From Zea mays (Eukaryota; Streptophyta; Magnoliopsida; Poales; Poaceae): 64,000 nucleotides of DNA. How positions within the stretch are numbered: the stretch's first letter is position 1; every line of letters begins with the position of its first letter. The translations under genes were made by a program, and so were the position numbers. Location: positions 118,263,789 through 118,327,788 of the forward strand of contig NC_050101.1 of the NCBI RefSeq assembly GCF_902167145.1, read 5' to 3'. Below the pieces are notes generated by a model. The model was not told the origin of the DNA and ran no database searches. It saw nothing but the letters and a program-made list of their open reading frames with translations. This document shows positions 1 through 11,600 of this stretch, piece by piece.

Positions 1-126
1 ATATATTTTATTTTAATAGAAACGAAACTATTACATAGAATTAAAACTAGATTTACATTACTTGTTCTTTATTGAAAAACAAAAAGGACATAGAATGTAA
101 GAAACTTTTTAGAGGTAGGATATCTC

Positions 127-1656
127 TCAATAAATGTGCTTCGATTCTGGCACAATGCTATTGACTGTGCGAGCTTCGGATTCCTCCCTGAATTCCCGTT
201 GCTGTTGAGAGTGTTGGTGCCCTTCTGGCTGCTGGCTTCGGGAATAGGTCGATTGTAATGGTGGTGGGGGTGGGAGTTGTGGCCAAGAAGCTTGTGAATG
301 GCTAGCCGAAGCAAGAGAAGCTGCAGGATGATTGCCCACATACTCTGGTATGTAGGGAGAATGGCACGAAGCAGTGTGCAAGACCTGCTTCGGCTGATTC
401 TGCCGAGCTTCGGCTTCTGCTATCTCCTTTTGCTTCTGAATGGTGATTTGGCACATTCTTGTAGTATGGCCCTTGTCCTCACCACAAAATAAGCAGTAGA
501 TCTTTCTAGGCTGATCCCTAAATCTTCCCCCGAAGCCCCTGGCGCCTCTTCCCCTTGGAGCTGGTGGCCTGAAAGAGCTTTGTTGTTGCCCCGAAGATTG
601 CGAGGTGTATTGCAACCTCTAAGGCTGACTCCCTTTGTCATCACTCTGAGTGGAATTATGGATTGACCTGACATGCCTTGGGTGGATTATTCCTCCAAAG
701 CCCCTGGTCATTTTCGAGAATCTGTAAGCTTCCTCCCTTCTTTGGCGAAAATCGTTGTCAGCCCGGATGTATTCATCCATTTTCTGGAGCAGCTTCTCCA
801 GAGTTTGTGGGGGCTTCCTGGCGACGTACTGAGCCGTAGGTCCCGGTCGAAGGCCCTTAATCATGGTCTCAATGACAATTTCATTGGGCACTGTGGGCGC
901 TTGTGCCCTCAATCGCAAGAACCTTCGGACATATGCCTGGAGATATTCCGCATGATATTGCGTGCATTGGAACAGGGCCTGAGCTGTGACTGGCTTCGTC
1001 TGAAAACCTTGGAAACTGGTCACCAGCATGTCCTTAAGCTTCTGCCACGATGTGATAGTCCCTGGCCGAAGAGAAGAATACCATGTTTGAGCTACATTCC
1101 GGACTGCCATGACGAAGGACTTCGCCATAACTGCAGTATTGCCCCCATACGAAGATATAGTTGCTTCGTAGCTCATCAGAAACTGCTTTGGATCTGAGTG
1201 CCCATCGTACATGGGAAGCTGAGGTGGCTTGTATGGCGAGGGCCATGGGGTAGCCTGTAATTCTGCTGCCAAGGGAGAAGCATCATCAAAAGTAAAGGTA
1301 TCATGATTAAAATCATCATACCATCCATCTTCGTTGAACAAGCCTTCTTGACGAAGCTCCCTATGTTGGGGTCTTCGATCTTGTTCATCTTGAACAAGAT
1401 GACACACTTTTTCAGTAGCTTCGTCGATCTTTCTTTGAAGATCAGCCAGCCGCGCCATCTTCTCCTTCTTCCTTTGTACTTGCTGATGGATTATTTCCAT
1501 GTCCCTGATCTCTTGGTCTAACTCCTCCTCCTGGAGTGTTGGACTGGTGGCTTTCCTCTTCTGGCTTTGAGCCTCTCGGAGAGAAAGAGTTTCCTGATTT
1601 GGGTCCAGCGACTGCAGTGCAGCAGTCCCTAGTGCTGAAGCTTTCTTCGGTGGCAT
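127..1656 (-). pseudogene. gag of left-edge Tat element, one in-frame stop
   Basis: Gag is the structural protein that packages retrotransposon RNA. The frame starts at the ATG at 1656 (residues MPPKK, as in the intact copies) and runs to 127, but is interrupted by TAG at 619-621, where the intact copies have a glutamine-rich stretch. Beyond the stop the same frame stays open for about 160 codons. It includes the zinc-knuckle-like CLFCGEDKGHTTRMC and a proline/glutamine-rich tail, with the same C-terminal end ESKHIY as the copies at 44430 and 55902. No pol follows within the window. One nonsense change is the only visible lesion. Confidence 0.9.
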
Positions 1657-1696
1657 GACGAAGGTTAGTGCTTGCCGAAGGTGGTCGAAAGAGTTC

Positions 1697-1714
1697 ACCA
1701 GAGGTGGGCGCCAA
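1697..1714 (-). other. Primer-binding site
   Basis: The bases directly after the LTR on the minus strand read TTGGCGCCCACCTCTGGT, nearly identical to the PBS of the elements at 44356, 50936 and 55828. TGG plus CGCC is complementary to a CCA-tailed tRNA 3' end. A tRNA-Asp-type primer is possible but was not checked. Confidence 0.75.
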
Positions 1715-2386
1715 TGTTGGGGACTTGTTCTCAAATGCTATGAGTTAAGAACAAGGCAACACAAAGGATATATTAACAGTTAATGTCCTTCGTCCTTCGA
1801 AGCATTATTTTTCTAAGGATATAATGATCTTTGGACAAAGGTCATGAAGGAAGTACCTTCATCATCACAACATATATTAATAAAAGATGAAGCATATGAA
1901 ATATGAGAAATAACATGAATAATCATATAATATCATGTATAAATATTTATTATATAATCATGAGTGAGTAGGAACAATATTGAATTACATTTGTACCTTC
2001 GGCTTGACAGCAAACGTGAGGCACGAGTCAGTACAAGACAACGTGAACAGTATGGGGGCACTGTTCATCTATTTATAGGCACAAGACGTAGCCTGTGTAA
2101 AATTACACTCATGCCCTTTACATTTACTATTGACTTTAGGATAATCCATTGAGGTCCATATAGCCTTTTCCCCTTTAAGTCGGTTCCTCTTTCTGCAGCT
2201 ATACCGAAGCTTCCCTGTGCATGGCTTCGGAGCTTCGTCATCCTTCGTATTGTTTGTGCTTCTCATATTGTATATGGTTTTGATCTAAGTCTGAAGGTAC
2301 CTGTTCATATATTACACTTAGAAAATATTATCAAATCATGTTTTTGAGGACCTTTGGAAGACGAAGGCCCCCAACAGAGGGGGGAG
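1715..2386 (-). repeat. 5' LTR (672 bp) of the left-edge Tat element
   Basis: On the minus strand it begins TGTTGGGGGCCTTCG and ends CCCCAACA, immediately followed by the PBS. It contains a TATAAATA box with an inverted repeat TGAACAGT/ACTGTTCA (2044-2067) just downstream, as in the LTRs at 50367-50935, 55175-55827 and 62065-62734. It is visibly diverged from those copies, so this is an older insertion. Confidence 0.9.
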
Positions 2387-3583
2387 GCACATCGGAGTGT
2401 AATGCGGACATATATAGAGGGACGGTGGGTGCCAAATAGTGTCGTCGTATATACACATACATACTGAACACTTTACAATCCATTGTTGAGTCCGTCTTAC
2501 CGAAACATATGCACACAAACTACATGTTACATGTTGGGGTCAAAATGTCGCTGCCAAATCCTAGCCGGATTGGTGCAACGGGGCATCAGACTATCTAAGC
2601 TGACAACTGTTTCTATAACAAAGTGGCCAACTCAGACATGTATCGTATAAATAAGTATCAGCCAAATAGAGTTAGTTATATTGTTTGTTGTCTAAAGTCT
2701 ATGGACTATAAAGTGTATATTTATAATCGCCAATAATCAGGAGACATATGTTCCTACGCAGCACGTATCCTTCATCCTTTCGACGCATCACCATCCCATC
2801 TACAATTTTTCATGGTAAGTCACACTGCCCTAATGCGGTCTATAGTAGCTCGCATCATGATTGTGCGGTAATCCGCCTTATTTTGGTAGATATGGTACTA
2901 AACGTTATTGTTGGGAAGATACGCTAGTTAGCCGATGTAGTATCATTTTGTTATTTTGTTTAGACTTCATGTTATAGATTGATCTTACACACTCGAGTGT
3001 ATATTGCTTTCTCGGTTGCTACATTAAATGACGTGTGGCTGCAAAACATGCATACAACAACTCGAGAGACCGATATGCATCTAGCACCCTTCCTTACATA
3101 TCTTAGTCACATCATCTCTTCTAGATGGACATCCTTGGAGGTCCTAGTCCATGTTTGCGTGTGTAGACATCAGCTCATAGTTACAAATGTTCCTAGAGTC
3201 ATGTTCCTATAGTCGTTGGTATGATACATATTGTAGATCGGATTTATGATGTTCCTATGAACATGGACAATTCACTGTTTATCTAGCCCTAGGTTCGGTA
3301 TATGGTGTGGATAATACTGGCGACTCCTTGGCCCGTTTTTTCGCCTTTGGTTATGCTTGTGGTATGCATCAATCTAGGACTAATGACCATCTAAATCATG
3401 GTTTAGGTATATTTATCTCATTTTTATCGCTCTTAATACACGTGCGAAGCGCTAGGCTAATACCGTTGATGGGTCATGAGGAACCACACAAGCCTAACAC
3501 AATAGGAAGTCACACACAACGCTACCTGAAACAGGACGAACGACCAAGTAAGCTATAAAAAGGACCAGAGTCATTTTCAACTA
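2387..3583. other. Gene-free stretch
   Basis: No supported coding region, RNA gene or complete repeat was seen between the retroelement and the U2 relic. Reading frames here are short and lack recognisable motifs. Confidence 0.6.
3554..3560 (+). promoter_or_regulatory. TATA-like box of the U2 snRNA relic
   Basis: TATAAAA lies about 30 bp before the first U2-like base, the spacing used in plant Pol II snRNA genes. A weak match to the plant upstream sequence element (a CACACACAACG stretch near 3511-3521) sits about 32 bp further upstream. It supports descent from a real snRNA locus rather than a promoterless copy, but the upstream element is degenerate. Confidence 0.4.
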
Positions 3584-3755
3584 ATACATATCTCGTCCTT
3601 TTGGCTAAGATAAAGTGTAATGTAATATTTGTTTTTATCAGTTTAATATCTAATATGTAGATCATATGTTCACTTTAATATTAAATTTATTTTTTTATAG
3701 GTATCAAATATGATTGTGTCGTCGCAGCGCACAGATATTGTACTGGTTTTCCAAT
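3584..3755 (+). pseudogene. U2 snRNA pseudogene
   Basis: U2 is the spliceosomal RNA that pairs with the intron branch point. This stretch follows plant U2 closely in its 5' half: ATAC start, CCTTTTGGCTAAGAT, TTATCAGTTTAATATCT, and AATTTATTTTTTT at the Sm-site region. The branch-point pairing core GTAGTA is changed to a GTAATGTAAT-like sequence. The hairpin after the Sm region is largely missing, with only a GTCGTCGC...GTACTGG remnant of the 3' end. It is therefore a diverged, probably inactive copy. A Tourist MITE follows immediately at 3759. Confidence 0.82.
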
Positions 3756-3758
3756 TTA

Positions 3759-3880
3759 GGGCTAGTTCGGTTAGGGATGTATCGAGGGAATTGGAGGGAT
3801 TAAATCCCTCCCAAATTTAAATAAAAAAAGATTTAATCCTCTCCACATCATCCTCAATTCATCCCTAACCAAACAAGCCA
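3759..3880. mobile_element. Tourist-like MITE (122 bp), TSD TTA
   Basis: Terminal inverted repeats of about 20 bp (GGGCTAGTTCGGTTAGGGA at the left, its near complement at the right) enclose an AT-rich core with a second internal inverted repeat (GGGATTAAATCCCTCC). TTA flanks both ends (3756-3758 and 3881-3883), the target duplication of PIF/Harbinger-type MITEs. Confidence 0.85.
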
Positions 3881-3883
3881 TTA

Positions 3884-4561
3884 AACAGGTGTAGATGTAC
3901 ATAACCAAATTGGCCCGCGAAGAAACAATGGTCTGAATTTAGATCTGCTCCTACCCTCTAGGAAGGAGCTCCTGAACCAATCATGGTAAAGGTTATAACA
4001 AATTTGGCACTATTTCCCATTCTATTTTCAGGCTGTCACAATTTCCCCGTTGAGGCTAGCTAAGAATGGAAATGCCTAAATAGTGCTTGTTCCTTAATTA
4101 GGTTGCATCTTTTTTGTTGCTCTAGACTCATGGATCCTCCTAATCATAGGCATTCGATGACAAGAACGCATCTTCCGTGCCTCTTGACGAGTTGCAATTT
4201 CTTTCATTACATTTTCTTACTTGATGATCAACAAAATCGCTTCTGTGGAGTTTTCAGGCTGCCAAGTAAAACCTTGAGTCTCACTGTGACGATCGGCAAA
4301 TATAATCTCCCATTCTCCCAACAAGAGCAGATGCTTCGCATTCAAGATGCTAGACGGCGACCTGCTGTGCTAGAGGAGAATGGGGAGAAAGAAGCTTGGT
4401 GATTGCAGTTCACATGCACGTCGAGGAGCAAAGGAATCAAGGAAAGATCCCAACAAGTTGATCGGGACAAGCTTCTTTATGTTTCTGGCGGCAGAGCTAC
4501 GTAGTACCAACTTATTGGATCGTGAACCAATAAAAGAGGCAGCATATCTACGAAAAAGAGC
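3884..4561 (+). other. Upstream region of the PERK gene
   Basis: Non-coding or leader sequence before the kinase ATG. Short open frames occur (for example 4103-4402) but have no recognisable motif and are not called. No convincing core promoter was placed. Confidence 0.5.
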
Positions 4562-7500
4562 ATGTCCGACATAGCGCCGTCGCCGAGCTCGTCACCGTCG
4601 AGCGGAGGAAATGGAGGTGGCAACAATTCCACGGCGCCTGCACCCCGCGGTTCATCAAGCTCAAGCTCACCCCCTAAACCGAGGAATGGCTGGCCTAGTA
4701 GCAGCCCACCTCCAACTCCAAGCTCAGACTCAGAGGGCTCAAGATCAACGCCACCATCAGATTGGCAAGATCCGTCGTCCTCCTCCTCTAGCCCTCCGCC
4801 ATCACGATCGTCACCTCCACCGCCGTCCTCGCAGCCGCCACCAAGCCCACCACCTTCGCCATCTTCTTGGAGCGGTGGCGGCAACTCGACGTCCTCGTCA
4901 CCGCCAACTCCACCTTCTCAACCCTCACCACCACCCTCGGGCAGATCGTCGTCGCCTCCGCAACGGTCGTCAGAAGGCTCCTCACCTTCGCCTCAGTCTT
5001 CGTCCTCTAACCAGGCCCCTCCCGCACCGTCAGGCTGGTCGCCTTCGCCGTCGAGAGAATCTCCTCCTCAGTCGTCATCTCAATCTCCGCCACCTCAGAG
5101 CGATGTTGACCAGCCAAACTCCCAGCCTTCGAATACTCCACAAAGTCCACCACCACCACCATCTCCTCCGTCGTCGTCGCCGCCCGCGCCGCCGACGAAC
5201 CAATCGGTAGTCATAATCCCCGTCCCCGTGCCGTCTAATAATAGCCCGCCGGGAGCGCTGCCGCCGCCCGGGCTCGTGCCCACCGCGCCTGGCGCCACCG
5301 TGATGTCGAGTACCAGCGTCCCGGGTTCTGCTGCGTCGTCGTCATCCCAAGAAGCCAGTACCGGCGCGTCCAACGGCGGTGGTGGGAGCACATCAACAAG
5401 AGTAGTAGGCAGTAGCCATGTTGCCGCGGCCATTGCCGGTGCGGCGATCACGGGCTTGATGTTTGCTCTGCTGGCTGTTTTCCTGGTGTCTAAGAGGAGG
5501 AAGAAGAAAACTGGTGGGCTAGTTTATCACAACGGTACGGTAACCACACCATATATATATATATATATATATATGCTGAGCTCAGCTCATGAATCATGAT
5601 CATGCATGGAAAATTAATTGCAAATAAATGGGCGGCTGCACGCGTGCACGCACGCACGCAGATGGCAGCAACTATAACATGGCGTCAGGTCAGTTCATGG
5701 GCTCGAACAACCCGTCGTACACGCAGCCGGCGGCGGGCGAGTCGGCGGACATGGGCGGGGGAGGAGGGTACTACCACTACCAGAACCAGTCAGGCAGCAT
5801 GGATGCGGCGGCGGCGCCGGGGTCCATGGCGTCGTTCAGCTACGAGGAGCTGACGAGCATCACCAGCAACTTCTCCCGCGACAACGTGATCGGCGAGGGC
5901 GGGTTCGGGTGCGTGTACAAGGGGTGGCTGGGCGACGGCAAGTGCGTGGCCGTGAAGCAGCTGAAGGCCGGCAGCGGGCAGGGCGAGCGCGAGTTCCAGG
6001 CGGAGGTGGAGATCATCAGCCGCGTGCACCACCGCCACCTCGTCTCCCTCGTCGGCTACTGCGTGGCGCAGCACCACCGCATGCTCATCTACGAGTTCGT
6101 GCCCAACGGCACCCTGGAGCACCATCTCCACGGTACGTACTACTAGCTACTATTCGATGCAAGCTAAGGGTTGTATTTATATGTACTACGCGCGTGCGTT
6201 CTGATGCAAATTTACCCAAGGTTTCGGCATATCTCTATTTGATCTGCTGCTGTGTAGGTCGTGGCATGCCGGTGATGGACTGGCCGACGAGGCTCAAGAT
6301 CGCCATCGGCGCCGCGAAGGGACTGGCGTACCTGCATGAAGACTGTATGCATGCTGCTATCTTGCTTGCAACGACGAGTTAACACACAATGTGGCAAACT
6401 AAGGCTAGATGTTTGGAACCCTAAAGCTAATTAATAGTTAGCCGGCTAACAAATTGTTAGCTAGCTAGATTGAGGCAACTAATTGTTAGTGGTGAGTTAG
6501 CTAACAATTATCTGGGCTATTAGAACCTCTATGGTTAATTCTAACAGCTCTAATGGTTTCAAACATGGCCTAATAATCCTGTATATATTGGACCAGTGGT
6601 CTCATTGATGCACAACACAGCAACAATGTTCATTATTTTCTTCTTCCTGACGGATGCTGTACGTGCTTTTACATTTGCAGGTCACCCGAGGATCATCCAC
6701 AGGGATATAAAGTCCGCCAACATCCTGCTTGACTATTCGTTCCAAGCACAGGCATGGCTGACGAGGACTATTATTATTCATTAAATAAAGTAGTAGAATG
6801 CTAGCTAGCTGCTGCTGCTGTCTCACGGTCACGGTCTCACCTCTGCGGTCCGGGCCGTGTTGAGATGTGGTGCGCAGGTTGCAGATTTCGGCCTGGCCAA
6901 GCTCACCAACGACACGAACACGCATGTCTCCACTCGCATCATGGGGACGTTTGGGTGCGTCCACGTCAGTCCAGTATTCATTCTCTTCCCCGGTCCATGC
7001 ATCTTCAGTCTTAGCTTCCGAAACCAAACCATACCTGCAGAGGCTAGCTGGCGATCCATTTGCACCGCGACAATATATAATAATAATAATGACATGAAAT
7101 TAACGCATGCATGCAATGCAGGTACCTTGCGCCCGAGTACGCGTCGAGCGGGAAGCTGACGGACCGGTCCGACGTGTTCTCCTTCGGCGTCGTGCTGCTG
7201 GAGCTCATCACGGGACGGAAGCCGGTGGACCAAGCGCGCCAAGGGGAGGAGAGCCTCGTCGAGTGGGTGCGTACGTCGACGATCGACGCTAGCGCACGCG
7301 GCCTGTCGTCGGTTTCACTGACGTACGCTAGCCCTGTCGCGCTGCCAGGCGCGGCCCGTCCTCGTGGACGCCATCGAGACGGGCGACCTCGGCGCGGTGG
7401 TCGACCCCCGGCTGGTGGACGGCGGCGCCGCCTACGACAGGGGCCAGATGATGGTGATGGTGGAGGCCGCGTCCGCCTGCGTCCGCCACTCGGCTCCCAA

Positions 7501-7814
7501 GCGCCCGCGGATGGTGCAGGTATATATATATACATACATACATCTGCGAATTAAACCGGCAGTGCTGGGGACTGGAAACCAGACGTCGTTTGCGTTGTTC
7601 GTTCGTGCAGGTGATGAGGGCACTGGACGACGAAGGAGGCATGTCCGACCTAAGCAATGGGGTGAAGGTGGGGCAGAGCCGGAATTTCGACTCCGGCCAC
7701 CAGCAAGCGGCCGCCATCCAGCAGCTCCGTGCCACCGCCTTCGCCTCCGAGGAGTACACCGGGGAGTTCGAGCAGTCGTCCGGCATGGATTACCTTAAAT
7801 CAGGAGTACCTTAA
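4562..7814 (+). CDS. Proline-rich extensin-like receptor kinase (PERK), 8 exons
   Basis: Plasma-membrane receptor-like Ser/Thr kinase thought to sense the cell wall. Exons: 4562-5534, 5662-6132, 6258-6344, 6681-6751, 6878-6954, 7122-7266, 7349-7519, 7611-7814. They join in frame to 732 residues. Residues 1-280 are Ser/Pro-rich with SPPPP-type blocks and no signal peptide, as in PERKs. One membrane helix lies at about 286-310, followed by a KRRKKK stop-transfer run. The kinase starts near 383: glycine loop GEGGFG at 402, Lys423 in VAVK, catalytic Asp519 in HRDIK, DFG at 537-539, APE at 563-565. All catalytic residues are present. Oddities: intron 4 has a GC donor (6752-6753), intron 3 holds a MITE, and a 16-bp duplication (7791-7822) sets the stop codon. 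Confidence 0.93.
5551..5574. repeat. (AT)n microsatellite in PERK intron 1
   Basis: Twelve uninterrupted AT units inside the first intron, 17 bp after the splice donor. Confidence 0.9.
6403..6570. mobile_element. Tourist-like MITE in PERK intron 3, TSD TAA
   Basis: The ends GGCTAGATGTTTGGAACC and GGTTTCAAACATGGCC are imperfect inverted repeats, flanked on both sides by TAA (6400-6402, 6571-6573). The 168-bp body contains internal AGCTAAC/GTTAGCT inverted motifs. It lies wholly within the intron between exons 6258-6344 and 6681-6751. Confidence 0.75.
6752..6877 (+). other. GC-AG intron of the PERK gene
   Basis: The protein frame requires exon 4 to end at CAG (6749-6751) and exon 5 to start at GTTGCAGATTTCGG, giving the continuous kinase text [11 protein letters not shown]. 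The intron then begins GC (6752-6753) rather than GT and ends AG (6876-6877). Reading on from exon 4 meets an in-frame TAA within 12 codons. No GT nearby rescues the frame. Confidence 0.8.
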
Positions 7815-7822
7815 ATCAGGAG
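7791..7822. repeat. 16-bp tandem duplication at the PERK stop codon
   Basis: TACCTTAAATCAGGAG occurs twice in direct succession (7791-7806, 7807-7822). The second copy introduces the TAA at 7812-7814. With a single copy the frame would run a few residues differently before stopping. Confidence 0.9.
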
Positions 7823-7839
7823 TGAAACCATGGTGATTA

Positions 7840-7999
7840 GTTCTGCATGCTTTGGCTACCCAAGCTGGTGAGATATAGACGATTATTGAAAGCAGTTGGG
7901 CATGCTTTGGCTACACAAGCTGGTGACACAGACGATTACACATGGTGATTATAACCGCGGCAGTTCTGCATGTTTTGGCTACACAAGCTGGAGACAGAC
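7840..7999. repeat. Three imperfect repeats downstream of PERK
   Basis: A unit built on GCATGCTTTGGCTAC, CAAGCTGG and AGACGATTA recurs at about 7845, 7900 and 7968 with different spacing. It lies in the probable 3' UTR or just beyond. No function is evident. Confidence 0.65.
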
Positions 8000-8695
8000 G
8001 TTTACTTTGAAAGGAAAAAAACAGCTTTAACATTTTATCGCATGCGATGCAAAGAGAGAATATTTTTATATTTTTTTCTTTTGCCAAGATAAGATAGCAA
8101 CATTTGATATTTTTTCGTTTCATTTAAAGGATAAAATTGTGGATTCTGCAATTTTTCTGTACATGCCATTTTGATCAGCTTGGCTAACGTCTGAAACAAA
8201 AACTCACCAAAGCAACTCGAATAACCAGTAGCAAAGCTCCAGGCCCCAACGTGAGGCCTGTAAACAGCTGCAATGGCCTGAATATGGATCACTTACACAG
8301 GATTTGAAAATTCACTGTGACATGTATCCCCGAAGCCCCATTTCCAGCTTCATGGTACATCTAGTCATCTATAAAGAGAAGGAAAAATGGATGGGATGCT
8401 GACTGGTGTTATAGGAGATTGACAAGATTGTAAGGCAAATTCAAAAGATGGGTAAAATGTGCTTTTACTAGACCTCTCGTAAACTGCTGCGGTACAGATA
8501 AACTGTACAATTCATGATTACACATATCACAGGGCATGAACCTGCTGCGGACATAAAACAGCATGGCAATTCCTTTTTACACATAAGCTCATATATTTTG
8601 TTCTTCGCAAGTTTGAGCAAAATAATACAGCTATGAACATATCGAATGTGGTGCTGAAAACATTAGTCATGTGGATCTGGATTGGCAAGCACTGA
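8000..8695. other. Convergent intergenic space
   Basis: Stretch between the end of the PERK gene (+) and the stop codon of the L18a-like gene (-). It probably contains the 3' UTR of the latter. No other supported feature was seen. Confidence 0.55.
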
Positions 8696-11600
8696 TCACC
8701 AGAAAGGGTTCAATCTGATACCGTTCAGGATGAATGGAACTAGTGCAAATATGCCCTACAAAAAGAATTCGGTTACAATTTGACAACCAACTAAAACAAC
8801 AATAAGTAATATATTCCTTGAATCAAAGGTTGTCAATCGCATGACATGCCCTAGTGCAGATTTGGCATGGGCTATATATGTTCCATTGAAACCCAAAAAA
8901 AAATTTTAAAAAAGAAGGAATTAAGTACTTCTTCCATTCAAAACTGTAAGGGTGCTTTTGGTTGGCCTTTTCAACCTGATATGGATTCCTAGAAAGCCAA
9001 AAGCCAACCAAAGGGGTTGACTACCACCCAAATTCTCTAATAAAGGCACCTTCCACCAGCTGTGAAATCCATGTTTTTATGAAAAAATCCAACCCAGTCA
9101 CCTACCACTTGGTTATGATATTTACCGATTCATTATTTTCTCCCTATTCCCCTCCCCCACCCGTGAGAAGAGGACCGAGCGGATGTTTCTATGCTCGGGA
9201 AACACCCACGCATAGGGTTCCAAGCACCAGCAGCGCTCCTCCCCGTCAGCATATGTGCACCTCTAGGCCAGCTGCCCCTCTACGGGAACCCCACGACGTC
9301 TCCCTTCCTTGGGTCCAGGCCCCTCTTCGTCTTCCCCCCCTTCGCGACCCTCTTCCCTAGAGCCTATGGTTTGAGGGCGCCAACAGTGCTCCACTGGCGA
9401 ATGGCGGTGTTGTAACATCCAAAACGCGTAAAGAAAAGAAGTAATTGGAATTTTACCACTGAATTTGTTGCCTCCTTGCTATAATGTCCTTTGAGTCTAT
9501 GATTTGTGGGCTCGATGATAAGTTTCCGAAGCCCACTAGTACTAATGGCAAATTAGCAAATCTCCCAGAAAGGAAAAGATGCTTTGTATGTTAGAACATA
9601 TATTTGTCTCTTGAAGTGACCATCCACTGCCCGGTGGGCTTGTGATGCAAAGGGTACAGGAGCTATGGTCGCCAGGAAGTGGAGGGCACATTAGCACTGG
9701 TGGCCTCGCCCTGGCCACTATTGATGTGCTGCTGATGGTGCGGATCTCATCCCATGGCGTGTGCGCACCTGCAGGCATAACCCTTCAACTGCTAGAGTGC
9801 ATCCTCCATAGCTAAGATCAGAGTGGGTAGCGCACTCCCGTGGAGGTTATGGTGCAAAACATCTTGGCACCGTGCCACTAATGATGGCTGCCACAGGCAT
9901 ATCAACGAGAGGGAGGTGGAGGATATCCTTCTGGCCATTAGCACAAGCCAGGCTTCCTAAAACAGCCAACTCCCGTCCCAAGCAAACCTGGCCAAAGGGT
10001 ACTTTTTGCACTAGGTAAAGTATAGCTACGAGCATGGAACAAGTAACCAAACAATCTTAGGGTGCTTTCGACAATCACTCCCTATGTATGTACTTGACAT
10101 TTATATCTAGGTACATAGCAAAACCTATGCACATATAAAAGCCAGAAGCCTAGGACGACTTACAACAGAGGGGGTACATCATAAAACACATGTAGCCTAA
10201 TAGTACTGCAGACCGGAGTCATACCAAGCATCCAACTAGGAACATAACAGGAACATATTAACAATTCAACATCAAGAAAGATACTAGTTATGTTTATGAT
10301 GACTACTATCAGGATTATCCAAACCCACTAGTAACAAGAGATATCCGTTGATCTTCTTTTGTCTCTTGTCCTAGTGCACTGGTACCTATAATGGCAGTGG
10401 CAGCTAACATCCAGCAACAGTACAGATGGTGTATTTTAATTGTAGGATGCAAGAGCACAGAATTATATCAATGTATAAGTAACTATATGTATCACACATA
10501 CAACAATAACTAGAGAACACTTCTCCGGCATGAAGAACATGTAAGAACTCTCGTTTTGTTATTTAGTTTAGCAATTGGGTACTTACAGCAACGGTGCATG
10601 CGATTAATCCAGGCTTCTCTCTGTGGTCCAAAGCAACAAAGAATAGAAGGAACGCACCAGCATACCAGGGGATTGCCGCCAAGAAGAACCCCAATAAGAA
10701 CCTTCAATAGAATACAGAAACTAAGTTTGTATGGTGGAGACATTGTATTTTAGAACAAGAGAATGCAAAAATAAAGAACAAATGTTCACATGAGCAGATT
10801 TACTACAAGAGACAATAGACTTGCACAAATTCTTACAAAACTAAGCTAGTGATACCACAAAGTATCGCATCAACTATGTCATGTGGGGTCGACAAACGGC
10901 ACTACTCCTGTAGGCACAAGAAACACACCAAACAAGCTGGATGTGCGGCCGAGCATGCCAAACGCCATGAAGGCCAATCTGTGGGCCTTAATTATAGAAG
11001 ACATTAGCTGTCAGTTTATTAGCCCTTGGTGAGTTTATTTAATCAAAGGATCGTATGAGACAAAGGTTAAGCAATAGATAGTATCCTTCTCACATATCTC
11101 ATTCCTCCAAGATAGGACATAGAGGGGGGAAACCTCGACCTGATCCTAGCCACGAGTACCACCTACGTAATCAGAGTGCATTGCCACTACTACCTCTACC
11201 CCAACCACGCCAAAACATCTTGGTACCAGGTTAGACATGAAACAATCCAGACTTCTGTATCCTCGGTCGATGCAAAGGTCGACAGCAACGCAGGCCATTC
11301 AACGCCTAGAACAACAATGGTCGCCACTACCATACACTGAGTCCTCAGGCAGCTGCACCTAGACAGGAGCACCATAAAAGTAAACCATGAGCTAAGAGTC
11401 ATACCGCTACAGCGGCGACAGAAGGCATCAAGGGCCTTCTCCGGCCCCTCCGACCCTCCTACACAACTACGTCTCTCGTTCCCAAAAAACTGTGCCACCC
11501 TCTTCCTCCCGTCCCCATGCGGCTCTCCTCATCGTTGTCATGATCGAGGTTGCAGCCACCGGAAGGGAGCTCAGGGAAGTCAACGTGAAGATCCTGAATC

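Larger units (their letters stand above)
1..2386 (-). mobile_element. Tat-lineage Ty3/gypsy retrotransposon, 5' part, cut by window edge
   Basis: Reading leftwards from 2386 there is a complete LTR (2386-1715), a primer-binding site (1714-1697) and a gag frame (1656-127). The element then runs off the left edge of the window. It belongs to the same family as the complex at 44125-62734: the LTR ends, PBS and gag are clearly homologous but diverged. Being cut, it offers no second LTR and no target duplication. The bases at 1-126 match the untranslated stretch after gag in the other copies. Confidence 0.9.

Noticed and set aside
4477..5451. Long minus-strand open frames opposite PERK exon 1
   Set aside because: They mirror the Ser/Pro codon repeats of the real exon; glycine- and aspartate-rich text with no motif.
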